Shown: piece by piece, positions 50,648 to 59,106 of the stretch
How positions within the stretch are numbered: position 1 is the first letter of the stretch
Layout: every line of letters starts with the position of its first letter
Origin: Cellvibrionaceae bacterium
Lineage (GTDB): Bacteria; Pseudomonadota; Gammaproteobacteria; Pseudomonadales; Cellvibrionaceae
DNA: 64,000 bases
Direction of reading: 5' to 3'
Assembly (NCBI GenBank): GCA_021151695.1
Contig: JAGKWU010000008.1
Coordinates: 1 to 64,000 of the forward strand
Notes under the pieces: model-generated
The model's database searches: none
Told to the model about the DNA's origin: nothing
Seen by the model: the letters and a program-made list of their open reading frames with translations, nothing else
Made by a program: the position numbers and the translations under genes

Positions 50648-51612
50648 GCTGGTTGCTCCAATTTGTCGCCACGTTTAAATATGTTGGGATGGCCGAGCAG
50701 AATCTCCCTGACAGACATGGATTTTTTGCCGGGTAATTGCAGCTGTTCCAGTAAAAGTTGGCCCTCTTTGCAGGCTACTATGAGTCCTTCAAGAACTATT
50801 TCCATGATAGTGCCCGGTTCCGCCTGGTTTGAAGATGGTTGGGCTGTGGCTGCCCAGACGCGGATACGCGCTTCGTCGCCAGCTCCGGCCGGTTTGGTGT
50901 GTGCGACCGGGAAAGGATTGAAGGCACGCACCTTGCGCTCCAGCTCTGCCGCCGGCAATTGCCAATTGAGTGCGGCCTCTTCTTTGCTGAGTTTGGGGGC
51001 GTAGTTGCTGAGCGAGTCGTCCTGTTTTTCGGGTTTGGCGGTGCCGTTTTGCAGTTGATCCAGGGCCTCCAACAGTGCGGGAGTGCCCAAAGTAATGAGC
51101 TTATCGTGCAGGCTTCCGCCGGTATCTTCATCCAAAATCGGGCAAGTGGCTTTGATCAGCATATCGCCTGTGTCCAATCCTATATCCATTTGCATGATGG
51201 TTACGCCAGTTTCCGCATCACCCGCTTCAATGGCGCGCTGGATGGGGGCTGCACCGCGCCAGCGCGGCAGGATTGAGGCGTGAACGTTGATACAGCCAAG
51301 TTTGGGGGTATCCAGCACGGCTTTCGGCAGTATCAAGCCATAGGCGACTACTACCATCAAGTCGGCGCCCAGCGCGGCCAATTCGGCTTTGGCTTCATCA
51401 CTTTTAAAGTTCAGCGGCTGGTATACGGGAATATTGTTCGCCAGCGCGACCTCTTTCACCGGGCTGGCCGTGAGTTTTTTGCCGCGGCCGGCGGGGCGGT
51501 CGGGCTGGGAGTAGACGGCGATCACCTGATGGCGGCTGCCAATCAGTGTTTTAAGGTGCTCGGCGGCAAAATCAGGGGTGCCGGCAAAGATGATTTTCAG
51601 TCCTGATGACAT
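50644..51612 (-). CDS. fmt: methionyl-tRNA formyltransferase
   Basis: ATG 51612 (MSSGLKIIFAGTPDFA) gives 322 residues, the usual length; the open frame to 51765 would run through the def terminator. The formyl-transfer motif VHASILPRWRGAAPIQRAI is intact with its His, and the C-terminal tRNA-binding domain is present. It formylates Met-tRNA for initiation, paired functionally with def upstream. Confidence 0.96.
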   Translation of the reverse strand: MSSGLKIIFAGTPDFAAEHLKTLIGSRHQVIAVYSQPDRPAGRGKKLTASPVKEVALANNIPVYQPLNFKSDEAKAELAALGADLMVVVAYGLILPKAVLDTPKLGCINVHASILPRWRGAAPIQRAIEAGDAETGVTIMQMDIGLDTGDMLIKATCPILDEDTGGSLHDKLITLGTPALLEALDQLQNGTAKPEKQDDSLSNYAPKLSKEEAALNWQLPAAELERKVRAFNPFPVAHTKPAGAGDEARIRVWAATAQPSSNQAEPGTIMEIVLEGLIVACKEGQLLLEQLQLPGKKSMSVREILLGHPNIFKRGDKLEQPA

Positions 51613-51643
51613 GCGCTTCTCAAAAATCGATAAGGTCAAAAAT

Positions 51644-51663
51644 AAAAAAGGCGCCGGAGCGCC
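51644..51663 (-). terminator. hairpin between def and fmt
   Basis: On the minus strand GGCGC-TCCG-GCGCC is followed by TTTTTT. It is the same core as at 44022-44035. It lies 22 bases after the def stop and should reduce readthrough into fmt. Confidence 0.75.
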
Positions 51664-51685
51664 CTGGTGCGGCTGAAAGGACTGC

Positions 51686-52195
51686 TTAACGAGCCTCGGC
51701 CTTGTGTTTCTTTTCCAGTTTGGAGCGAATGCGGTTGCGCTTGAGCGGCGATATATAGTCCACAAACAGCTTGCCGTTGAGGTGATCCAACTCGTGCTGG
51801 ATGCATACGGCTAACAGACCATCGGGCTTGATGGTGAATTGCTTGCCGTCGCGGTCGAGGGCGGTCACGCTGATGTGCTCAGGGCGCTCCACCGTCTCGT
51901 AAAAGCCGGGTACGGACAGGCAGCCTTCGTCATATTGGAACACATCGCCATCAAGTACGCTGATTTCGGGGTTGATAAACACCAGTGGCTGGGATTTATC
52001 CTCACTAACGTCTATTACCACTATGCGTTCGTGAACGTTGATCTGGGAAGCCGCCAAGCCAACGCCGGGAGCGTCATACATAGTTTCGAACATGTCATCG
52101 ACAAGTTTGCGAACACGATCGTCGACCTTGGTGACAGGTTTGGCTATTGTGCGCAGGCGCGGATCGGGGAATTCAAGTATTTCTAGGATCGCCAT
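51686..52195 (-). CDS. def: peptide deformylase
   Basis: ATG 52195 (MAILEILEFPDPRLRT) gives 169 residues, normal for the family. The three motifs are GVGLAASQ, EGCLSVPG and QHELDHLNG, providing the metal-binding Cys and two His. It removes the formyl group from new proteins. It is divergent from the LysM gene. Confidence 0.96.
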   Translation of the reverse strand: MAILEILEFPDPRLRTIAKPVTKVDDRVRKLVDDMFETMYDAPGVGLAASQINVHERIVVIDVSEDKSQPLVFINPEISVLDGDVFQYDEGCLSVPGFYETVERPEHISVTALDRDGKQFTIKPDGLLAVCIQHELDHLNGKLFVDYISPLKRNRIRSKLEKKHKAEAR

Positions 52196-52371
52196 GGTGT
52201 CTCTTAATATCGCCTTTGTCTTGTGACAAACTTCTAGTAAAAACATAATAACCGCTGCTAACATGATGATCGTACAGGAAATACGCTGTAATCAGGAAGC
52301 AGCAATGCTGGATTAGTGAGCTATTATAACGTCTATCTGTCTCATGGCCGAATAAAACAGGATCGGTTGCT

Positions 52372-53424
52372 ATGAAAAAAATGATTATAGGTATGGTTGC
52401 GGCAGCCTTCTTTAGTTTGCCCGTGTGGGCGCAGGATGCTTTGTTAAAATCCGGCCATCCCGATGAATATACCGTTAAAAAAGGCGATACCCTGTGGGAT
52501 ATCTCCAGTGTATTTCTCCAATCTCCCTGGAAGTGGCCGGAAATCTGGCACGCTAACCCCCAAATCGAAAACCCCCATTTAATTTTCCCCGGTGATTTGA
52601 TTCACCTGGTCTATATCGACGGTCAGGCTCGCATCACTTCTGAGCGTACGCTCAAGCTGGTTCCGGGTGGCGGAGCCCAAGGCGCCGATGTCAAGCTCAG
52701 CCCGAGTGTCAGGGTGTTGGATGCTACCCAGGCCATCACGGCTATTCCTCTTGAGCGTGTAGATGCCTTCCTCTCGCGTAGCCGTATCGTCGATATTAAG
52801 GAATTGGATAAAGCGCCCTATATTGTGGCTGGTCCACAACAGCGTATCGTGATGGGTGCCGGTGATGACAGCTATGCGCGTGGTAAGTTTGTCGAGGACC
52901 TGAACAGCTACGGCATTTATCGCAAAGGCGAGGTCTATATAGATCCTGCTACTCGCGAGGTGTTGGGCACCCAGGCCCTGGCGATAGGTTCTGCAAGTGT
53001 AAAATCCTTTGAAAAAGACCTGGCACGCCTTACGGTTGCGAATGTCAGACAAGAGGTTCGTGTCGGTGATCGCCTTTTGCCGACTGAAGATCGCGCCACT
53101 AACGCCACTTTTTATCCCAGCTCCCCTGATGTTGATGTGAAGGGTGGGATTATTGCCGTGGAAGAAGGCGTAACCCAGATTGGTAAATACAGCGTAGTCA
53201 TGATCAACCGCGGTGAGCGCGAAGGCCTGAAGGTTGGTAATGTGCTGGCGATTAACAAGCGTGGCGAAACGGTTGTTGACCGTGTTGAAGGTGGTCGTAT
53301 CAAGTTGCCAGATGAGCGCGCTGGCTTGTTAATGGTATTCCACACTTTCAAAAAAATGAGCTTCGGCCTGGTGCTGGAAGCTGATCGCCCCCTGTCTGTG
53401 GGTGATGTTATTGTTAATCCGTAG
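52372..53424 (+). CDS. secreted LysM-domain protein
   Basis: 350 residues with a signal peptide (MKKMIIGMVAAAFFSLPVWA) and one LysM domain near the N-terminus (YTVKKGDTLWDISSVFLQSPWKWPEIWHANPQI, about residues 34-66), which should bind peptidoglycan. The rest is beta-rich, with no catalytic motif I can see. Gammaproteobacteria of the Pseudomonas type carry an orthologue (PA0020) in this place between def and dprA. Its role is not well established. It ends in a strong terminator. Confidence 0.88.
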   Translation: MKKMIIGMVAAAFFSLPVWAQDALLKSGHPDEYTVKKGDTLWDISSVFLQSPWKWPEIWHANPQIENPHLIFPGDLIHLVYIDGQARITSERTLKLVPGGGAQGADVKLSPSVRVLDATQAITAIPLERVDAFLSRSRIVDIKELDKAPYIVAGPQQRIVMGAGDDSYARGKFVEDLNSYGIYRKGEVYIDPATREVLGTQALAIGSASVKSFEKDLARLTVANVRQEVRVGDRLLPTEDRATNATFYPSSPDVDVKGGIIAVEEGVTQIGKYSVVMINRGEREGLKVGNVLAINKRGETVVDRVEGGRIKLPDERAGLLMVFHTFKKMSFGLVLEADRPLSVGDVIVNP

Positions 53425-53445
53425 TATCGATAGATAAACTCCTCC

Positions 53446-53473
53446 GATGGCGCTATTGGCGCCATCTTTTTTT
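53446..53473 (+). terminator. terminator between the LysM gene and dprA
   Basis: GATGGCGC-TATTG-GCGCCATC followed by seven T. It lies directly upstream of the dprA start, so dprA should depend on readthrough or on its own promoter. Confidence 0.9.
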
Positions 53474-53488
53474 AACCAGGGACCGGTT

Positions 53489-54664
53489 ATGTTCAATCCT
53501 CATTTTTATTCCCTTGTATTGCACCGATTGCCTGAACTGGGCGCTGCTACTTACCAGCGTCTTGTGGCCAATTTCGGTACTCCAGAGCGGGTGTTAGGTC
53601 AATCGCTGGCACAGTTGCAGGATCAGCTTTCCCCGCTTTCGTTAAATGCTGTACGCGAATTTCAGCATAACCCTGAAACCTGCGAGCTGGGTAAGCGTGT
53701 GTTGGCAGACTTGGAGTGGCTGGCAAACCAGCCAGATGCCAGCCTTCTCGCGTATGAAGATTCAACCTATCCCGACCTGTTGCGCGAGATTCCCCGGGCA
53801 CCGCCTTTGCTATTTGTACGCGGCAGTACTAGTTGCCTGAATTTACCCCAGCTGGCCATAGTTGGAAGTCGCAATCCCAGTGGTGGCGGTGTAGAAAATG
53901 CGGCGCGTTTTGCCGAATACCTGGCCGCCAGCGGTTTTGCGATTACCAGTGGTCTGGCCATGGGTATAGATGGTGCGGCTCATCAGGGCGCTTTGGCGGC
54001 AGGCGGAATCACTATCGCTGTGATGGGTACAGGTATCGATGTGATTTATCCGTCACGACACAAGAGTCTTGCAAGCCAAATACTGGAGCGTGGCGGCGCG
54101 CTTGTGTCTGAGCTACCCCTTGGTAGCGGCTCCAAATCGGCACACTTTCCCCAGCGCAATCGCATCATCAGCGGCTTGAGTTGTGGTGTGTTGGTGGTGG
54201 AGGCGGCGCTCAAAAGCGGGTCGTTGATCACTGCCCACACGGCGTTGCAGCAAAACCGCGAGGTGTTTGCAATTCCCGGTTCTATCCATAATCCCTTGGC
54301 TCGCGGTTGCCATCAATTGATTCGTCAGGGCGCGACTTTGGTGGAAACCGGGCGGGATATTATCGAGCAGCTGCAGGGAATGCTGGCCTATAAGCGAGCA
54401 GGAGCAGAAAAGTTGCCACCTGTGTGCAAGCCATCGACCAAGTCCGTGCAAGTTGGGAAGAATTCTGGTGATGATGCGGCGTTATTAGCGGAGTTATCGC
54501 CTGCCGAACAACAACTTATGGCATCTCTGGGGTTTGATCCTGTCGATCTGGAGGATCTTGCCCAGCGGACAGGTGCACCCGTGGGTAGTTTGCTGGCCCA
54601 GTTGATTGGTTTGGAGATCAAAGGGTTTGTCCAGCAACAGGGTACTGCTTATCAACGGGTTTGA
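53489..54664 (+). CDS. dprA: DNA processing protein DprA (Smf)
   Basis: ATG 53489 (MFNPHFYSL) gives 391 residues; the open frame from 53447 would lie inside the terminator. An N-terminal SAM-like helical region is followed by the Rossmann core: IVGSRNPSGGGVENAARF, SGLAMGIDGAAHQGAL and GTGIDVIYPSRH. A C-terminal winged helix (about residues 320-390) follows. It binds incoming single-stranded DNA and loads RecA in natural transformation. The window contains no other competence gene. Confidence 0.95.
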   Translation: MFNPHFYSLVLHRLPELGAATYQRLVANFGTPERVLGQSLAQLQDQLSPLSLNAVREFQHNPETCELGKRVLADLEWLANQPDASLLAYEDSTYPDLLREIPRAPPLLFVRGSTSCLNLPQLAIVGSRNPSGGGVENAARFAEYLAASGFAITSGLAMGIDGAAHQGALAAGGITIAVMGTGIDVIYPSRHKSLASQILERGGALVSELPLGSGSKSAHFPQRNRIISGLSCGVLVVEAALKSGSLITAHTALQQNREVFAIPGSIHNPLARGCHQLIRQGATLVETGRDIIEQLQGMLAYKRAGAEKLPPVCKPSTKSVQVGKNSGDDAALLAELSPAEQQLMASLGFDPVDLEDLAQRTGAPVGSLLAQLIGLEIKGFVQQQGTAYQRV

Positions 54665-54749
54665 GATTTAGGCTGCGACAAAATGGTTTCGCCTGCAGCC
54701 ATAATTCGGTAGATTGCCCGCCATATGATTTCTTTTCAGGGCAATTTTT

Positions 54750-55319
54750 ATGGTTGACTGGTCTCTCAATCCGCGTGTGCGCCATGCGGCTCATCGCATC
54801 TGGCAGGGCGGTGTAGTCGCCTATCCCACCGAAGCTGTTTGGGGTTTGGGTTGTGATCCATTTAATGAGGCGGCGGTGATGCGCCTGTTGGAGCTGAAAC
54901 GTCGGCCAGTCCACAAAGGGGTCATATTAGTGGCGGCAGATATAGACATGTTCGAACCATTTATCAGCCATCTTAATGATATTCAGCGTCAACGGATTAA
55001 AAACACCTGGCCTGGTCCTGTGACCTGGTTGGTGCCCAATAACGGTCTTGCGCCCCCCTGGATTACCGGCAATTTTACCGGCGTAGCCCTGCGTGTAACG
55101 GCTCATCCGGTGGCGGCCGGCCTGAGCCGCGCGGTGGGCGGGCCCATAGTGTCCACTTCCTGTAATCCCCAAGGCATGGCACCGGCGCGCAATGCCTTTG
55201 AAGTTAACGGCTATTTTGGTGGCGAGCTGGATGCCATTACCAATGGCGCCGTGGGCGCGCGCGCCAAACCTTCCGAGATTCGCGACCTGGTTACCGGTGA
55301 GATAGTGCGCCCTGGCTGA
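54750..55319 (+). CDS. tsaC: threonylcarbamoyl-AMP synthase
   Basis: 189 residues of the YrdC fold: GGVVAYPTEAVWGLGCDP, the KRRPVHKGVILVAAD lysine/arginine cluster and VSTSCNPQG all match. It makes the intermediate for t6A37 in ANN-decoding tRNAs. It follows dprA, as in Pseudomonas. Confidence 0.95.
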   Translation: MVDWSLNPRVRHAAHRIWQGGVVAYPTEAVWGLGCDPFNEAAVMRLLELKRRPVHKGVILVAADIDMFEPFISHLNDIQRQRIKNTWPGPVTWLVPNNGLAPPWITGNFTGVALRVTAHPVAAGLSRAVGGPIVSTSCNPQGMAPARNAFEVNGYFGGELDAITNGAVGARAKPSEIRDLVTGEIVRPG

Positions 55320-55398
55320 TGTCGCGTGGCGTTAGCAGCGCAGCCCAGCGTAAAATAGCGGCCATGTAATTCTCTCCCTCTTTTTCAGGATATCCCCT

Positions 55399-56313
55399 AT
55401 GAGCCAAGCTCCCGACAAGGCCGCGGTTAAAGCCTATTTGCTCGATCTGCAGGATCGCATTTGCCAGGCGCTGGCAGCTGAAGATGGCGGAGCCAGCTTT
55501 GTGGAAGACAGCTGGATCCGCGCCGAGGGCGGCGGTGGTCGCACCCGCGTATTGGCCGATGGTAAGGTGATTGAAAAAGGCGGCGTTAACTTTTCCCATG
55601 TGCACGGCACCCAGATGCCCGCCTCTGCCACCGCCCACAGGCCCGAATTGGCTGGTCGCAGCTTTGAGGCAATGGGGGTTTCATTGGTGATACATCCGCA
55701 CAATCCCTATGTGCCTACCAGTCACGCCAACGTGCGTTTTTTTATCGCCGAAAAAGAAGGTGCTGAGCCCGTATGGTGGTTTGGTGGCGGCTATGATTTG
55801 ACGCCCTACTATGGCAATGAAGCGGATGTTATCCATTGGCACCAGACGGCCAAAGATGCCTGTGCACCTTTTGGTGAAGAGGTCTATCCACGCTACAAAG
55901 GTTGGTGTGACGAGTATTTCTATCTCAAGCATCGCGGCGAAGCCCGTGGCGTAGGCGGCTTGTTTTTTGATGATCTTAACGCGCAAGGCTTTGAGCGCAG
56001 CTTCGCGTTTTTGCGCGCGGTGGGTGATAGTTATGTTCCGGCTTACCAACCCATCCTGGCCGCCCGCAAAAATACGCCCTATGGCGAGCGCGAGCGCCAG
56101 TTCCAGCTCTACCGCCGCGGCCGCTATGTAGAGTTCAACCTGGTTTATGACCGGGGTACGCTTTTTGGCCTGCAAACCGGCGGTCGCACTGAGTCTATCC
56201 TTATGTCGTTGCCGCCGCTGGTGCGCTGGGAGTACGACTACCAGCCAGAGCCGGGTTCGCCTGAAGCCGAGCTCTACGACAAATTTTTACCGCATCGCGA
56301 CTGGCTGAAATAA
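55399..56313 (+). CDS. hemF: oxygen-dependent coproporphyrinogen III oxidase
   Basis: 304 residues, the usual length. SHANVRFF, WWFGGGYDLTPYYG, YLKHRGEARGVGGLFFDDL and RRGRYVEFNLVYDRGT are family signatures. It decarboxylates two propionates of coproporphyrinogen III using oxygen. The start is ATG 55399 after a T-rich stretch (TTTTTCAGGAT), with AGGA as ribosome site. It is placed between tsaC and aroE; the qor gene of the Pseudomonas order is missing. Confidence 0.96.
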   Translation: MSQAPDKAAVKAYLLDLQDRICQALAAEDGGASFVEDSWIRAEGGGGRTRVLADGKVIEKGGVNFSHVHGTQMPASATAHRPELAGRSFEAMGVSLVIHPHNPYVPTSHANVRFFIAEKEGAEPVWWFGGGYDLTPYYGNEADVIHWHQTAKDACAPFGEEVYPRYKGWCDEYFYLKHRGEARGVGGLFFDDLNAQGFERSFAFLRAVGDSYVPAYQPILAARKNTPYGERERQFQLYRRGRYVEFNLVYDRGTLFGLQTGGRTESILMSLPPLVRWEYDYQPEPGSPEAELYDKFLPHRDWLK

Positions 56314-56411
56314 GACTGTTTTAAAGTGCAAAAAATCTTGTAGTGCGCCATGGCTTACGCGACCATGGCGCCCCACTTTACCCCTTTTTCTATTCTATTT
56401 TCGGGTGTTGA

Positions 56412-57245
56412 ATGACCGATCAATACGCCGTATTTGGCAATCCTATTAACCACAGTAAATCCCCGGCAATCCACCGCCAGTTTGCCGAGCAAACCGCGCA
56501 GGATCTGCATTACGGCAAACAATTAGTGGCGCTCGACCAATTTGTAGAGAGTGCCCGCGCTTTTTTTGCCAGTGGTGGCAAAGGCTTGAATATCACTGTG
56601 CCTTTCAAGCTCGAAGCTTATGAATTCGCCCAGCAGCTCACCGCGCGCGCGCAGCGTGCCGGTGCGGTGAATACCTTGGCGTTGCAGGCTGATGGCAGCA
56701 TTTTGGGTGACAATACCGACGGTATAGGTATGGTGCACGATATGCACAACCTGGGCTGGGAACTGGGCGGCAGGCGCATTTTGATCCTGGGAGCCGGTGG
56801 TGCTGTGCGCGGTGTATTGCAGCCACTGCTGGCAGAGCAGCCAGCGCAAGTGGTTATCGCCAATCGCACTCACGCTAAAGCCGAGGAGTTGGCCCACCAA
56901 TTCCATGATTTGGGTGATGTACAAGCCAAGGCCTACGAGCAGCTTGAAGGCGAGCAATTTGATCTGGTCATCAATGGTACGTCTGCCAGCTTGAGTGGCG
57001 ATCTGCCGCCGCTGCCTGCCGGTTTGCTTAAGCCGGGAGCTTGCTGCTACGACATGATGTACGGTGCCGAGCCCACGGTATTTATGCACTGGGCGCAGGA
57101 GTGCGGCGCGGCGCGTATCGCCGATGGTCTGGGGATGTTGGTGGGCCAGGCGGCCGAGGCGTTTTACCTCTGGCGGCATATACGCCCGGAGGTGGTACCA
57201 GTGATAACCAATTTACGTCGGCAGCTAACCGAAAAGAAAAGCTGA
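56412..57245 (+). CDS. aroE: shikimate dehydrogenase
   Basis: 277 residues. Substrate-binding NPINHSKSPAIH, the catalytic Lys in ITVPFK and Asp in GDNTDGIGMV, and the NADP loop GAGGAVRGVL are all present. It reduces 3-dehydroshikimate to shikimate. It closes the operon-like run of housekeeping genes and is followed by a strong hairpin. Confidence 0.96.
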   Translation: MTDQYAVFGNPINHSKSPAIHRQFAEQTAQDLHYGKQLVALDQFVESARAFFASGGKGLNITVPFKLEAYEFAQQLTARAQRAGAVNTLALQADGSILGDNTDGIGMVHDMHNLGWELGGRRILILGAGGAVRGVLQPLLAEQPAQVVIANRTHAKAEELAHQFHDLGDVQAKAYEQLEGEQFDLVINGTSASLSGDLPPLPAGLLKPGACCYDMMYGAEPTVFMHWAQECGAARIADGLGMLVGQAAEAFYLWRHIRPEVVPVITNLRRQLTEKKS

Positions 57246-57258
57246 TGCCTGCAAAACA

Positions 57259-57288
57259 AAGGGCGCATTGATCACTCAATGCGCCCTT
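57259..57288. terminator. bidirectional terminator after aroE
   Basis: AAGGGCGCATTGA-TCAC-TCAATGCGCCCTT is a perfect 13-bp stem between two convergent genes. T-rich sequence follows on the right, and A-rich sequence precedes it on the left. Confidence 0.85.
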
Positions 57289-57309
57289 GTTGTTTGTAGC
57301 TGGCTCCGA

Positions 57310-58113
57310 CTAACGGCGACGCAAACCCAAGCCGACAAGGCCCAGTGCCAGCAGCACAAAGGGCGCTGGCTCGGGCAGGTGTACATACTTGGTCACCTTA
57401 ACGGCCTGCAATTTGAAGTAATCGGTGCGGGTATCTTTGGTGATGCTGTCCAACAGCGGATTGTAGGCGCCAATCAGCCAATATTTGGAAGTGATATTGA
57501 GTGGGTTGACGTTTTTAGGGCTTGAGCCAACATCGTAATAGTTGCCAGCGGATATCCAGCCGTCGCTTAACAGGCTCTGCCAGCTTTTGCCTGCCGGGGA
57601 TATTTGGCTGGGCAGGCCGTCAAAGGCCAGGATAGATACGTCACTGTCGTTTTGAATCCAGCCCAAATCTATGGTGTTAAGCGTAACCAGCTCGTCAAAC
57701 GACAGCATATACATGTCGTAATAACCACCTTCGTTATCGGCCGCGTGGTTTGGTGTGGCGGCTTTTTCCACGCCCAGGCCATTGCTGGCACCAAAGTTTC
57801 CGACATAGGTTTGGGTGGCTTTTTGATCGGGGGAGTTAGTGGTTACCACGTGGGATTTGGTGCAGGCCGTGTGGGTTTTATTCCACTTGTCGCAAATAGT
57901 CTGCGATGTGGTTTTGACACCATAGGTCCAGCCGGTCAGCGTCAGGTTTACTTCTGGCTTGGTGTAGTTGTAGCCAGTGGCATAGGTGCTATCGAGAATA
58001 CCGGTACGAGAGTTGGGGCTGGTGAGTTTAAACTCAATCGGAGTTGCTGAGGCGACGGCTACCAGGCTCAGGTTCGCCATTAAAATCCATGCAAGGCGTT
58101 TGAGATTGTTCAT
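57310..58113 (-). CDS. PEP-CTERM-type secreted protein
   Basis: 267 residues with a signal peptide (MNNLKRLAWILMANLSLVAVASA) and a C-terminal sorting tail: PEP, a hydrophobic stretch and a basic end (LPEPAPFVLLALGLVGLGLRRR is the tail). This is the exosortase signal. The middle is beta-rich with two cysteines near each other (about residues 74-84) and no enzymatic motif. It should be processed at the inner membrane by an exosortase and end at the surface or in the matrix. No exosortase is in the window. Function unknown. Confidence 0.8.
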   Translation of the reverse strand: MNNLKRLAWILMANLSLVAVASATPIEFKLTSPNSRTGILDSTYATGYNYTKPEVNLTLTGWTYGVKTTSQTICDKWNKTHTACTKSHVVTTNSPDQKATQTYVGNFGASNGLGVEKAATPNHAADNEGGYYDMYMLSFDELVTLNTIDLGWIQNDSDVSILAFDGLPSQISPAGKSWQSLLSDGWISAGNYYDVGSSPKNVNPLNITSKYWLIGAYNPLLDSITKDTRTDYFKLQAVKVTKYVHLPEPAPFVLLALGLVGLGLRRR

Positions 58114-58293
58114 AATATAAACATCCTGCTGTTTAAGGTTAATTGAAAGGTTATAGAGTTAGAAATACTACGCGATGGTTTTCAGCAACTTACGCGCCAA
58201 AATTCTAACCGGCTGATTTTCCTTGGCTTTGCGTTTATTGCCGGGATGACCATGTAAAAAAAGCCGTCATAGAAAATGCGCAAGGAGACAGGC

Positions 58294-58995
58294 ATGCATA
58301 TTTTTCGCAGTGATCAACGCGGTACCACGCAAACTGATTGGCTGACCAGTCGCCACAGCTTCTCGTTTGGCAACTTTTACGCGGATGACCGCAATGGTTT
58401 TTCAGCGTTAAAAGCCATTAATGAGGATGAAGTGGCGCCCGAAACCGGCTTTCCCACCCACAGCCATCGCGATATGGAGATCCTTAGCTACGTATTAGCC
58501 GGCGAGATTGCCCACAAAGACAGCGAGGGCAATGTGGTGCGGCTGCCGGCGGGCGAGTTCCAGCTTATGTCTGCGGGCACCGGCATTCGCCACAGCGAGC
58601 TCAACCCCCTGGCCGCGCGCAAACTGCACTTTTTGCAAATCTGGATTACTCCCAACCAGCTTGAGCAACCTCCCGGTTACCAGCAGCGTCGCTTTGCCCG
58701 CGCACCAGGTATGGCGTTGATTGCCAGCCCGGACGGGGCCGACGGCAGCTTGCAGCTGCGTCAGGATGCGCGCATTTTCCGCTTGCTTCTCGCCGCTGAT
58801 GAACAGGTTAATCCCCGTGTCGTTGCCAATCGCCATTATTACGTTCAGTTGATTAGCGGACGCTTGCACGTTGAGGCAGATGGGCAGAGAGGTGTGTTGG
58901 ATGCTGGTGATGGCGCAGCGCTAGCGAATATTGCCGGCCTGTGTCTGCGTGCACTTGAGGGGGATCTGGAGGCGTTGGTGTTTGATCTTCCCTGA
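58294..58995 (+). CDS. pirin-family (YhaK-like) bicupin
   Basis: ATG 58294 (MHIFRSDQRG), with AAGGAG upstream, is preferred over 58276; it gives 233 residues. The metal-binding pattern HSHRDMEILSYVLAGEIAHKDSEG (His-x-His...Glu) and GTGIRHSELN are family features, along with the SFSFGNFYADDRNGFSALKAIN opening. Many pirins are quercetinase- or redox-sensor-like; the substrate here is unknown. Single gene, with no obvious partner. Confidence 0.9.
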   Translation: MHIFRSDQRGTTQTDWLTSRHSFSFGNFYADDRNGFSALKAINEDEVAPETGFPTHSHRDMEILSYVLAGEIAHKDSEGNVVRLPAGEFQLMSAGTGIRHSELNPLAARKLHFLQIWITPNQLEQPPGYQQRRFARAPGMALIASPDGADGSLQLRQDARIFRLLLAADEQVNPRVVANRHYYVQLISGRLHVEADGQRGVLDAGDGAALANIAGLCLRALEGDLEALVFDLP

Positions 58996-59007
58996 TTGAT
59001 AGCCGAC

Positions 59008-59036
59008 ATAAAAAAGCCGCCCGGGGGAGGGCGGCG
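59008..59036 (-). terminator. terminator of the antiporter gene
   Basis: GCCGCCC-GGGGGA-GGGCGGC with a run of six A on the left (a T-run on the minus strand). It lies between two convergent genes. Confidence 0.8.
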
Positions 59037-59106
59037 AACAGTCATTCAAGGGATTGAGTCAGGGTCCTTCCCGGGAGAGTCCATAAAGCAGTTAACACAA
59101 AATCGG

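Noticed and set aside
51613..51765. Longer N-terminus of fmt
   Set aside because: It would run through the def terminator hairpin; the family start is at MSSGLKIIF.
53447..53488. Longer N-terminus of dprA
   Set aside because: The bases form the terminator of the LysM gene.
49352..57245. Replication origin near this block
   Set aside because: In Pseudomonas this gene block lies close to oriC, but no dnaA, dnaN, DnaA-box cluster or AT-rich repeat region is visible in the window.
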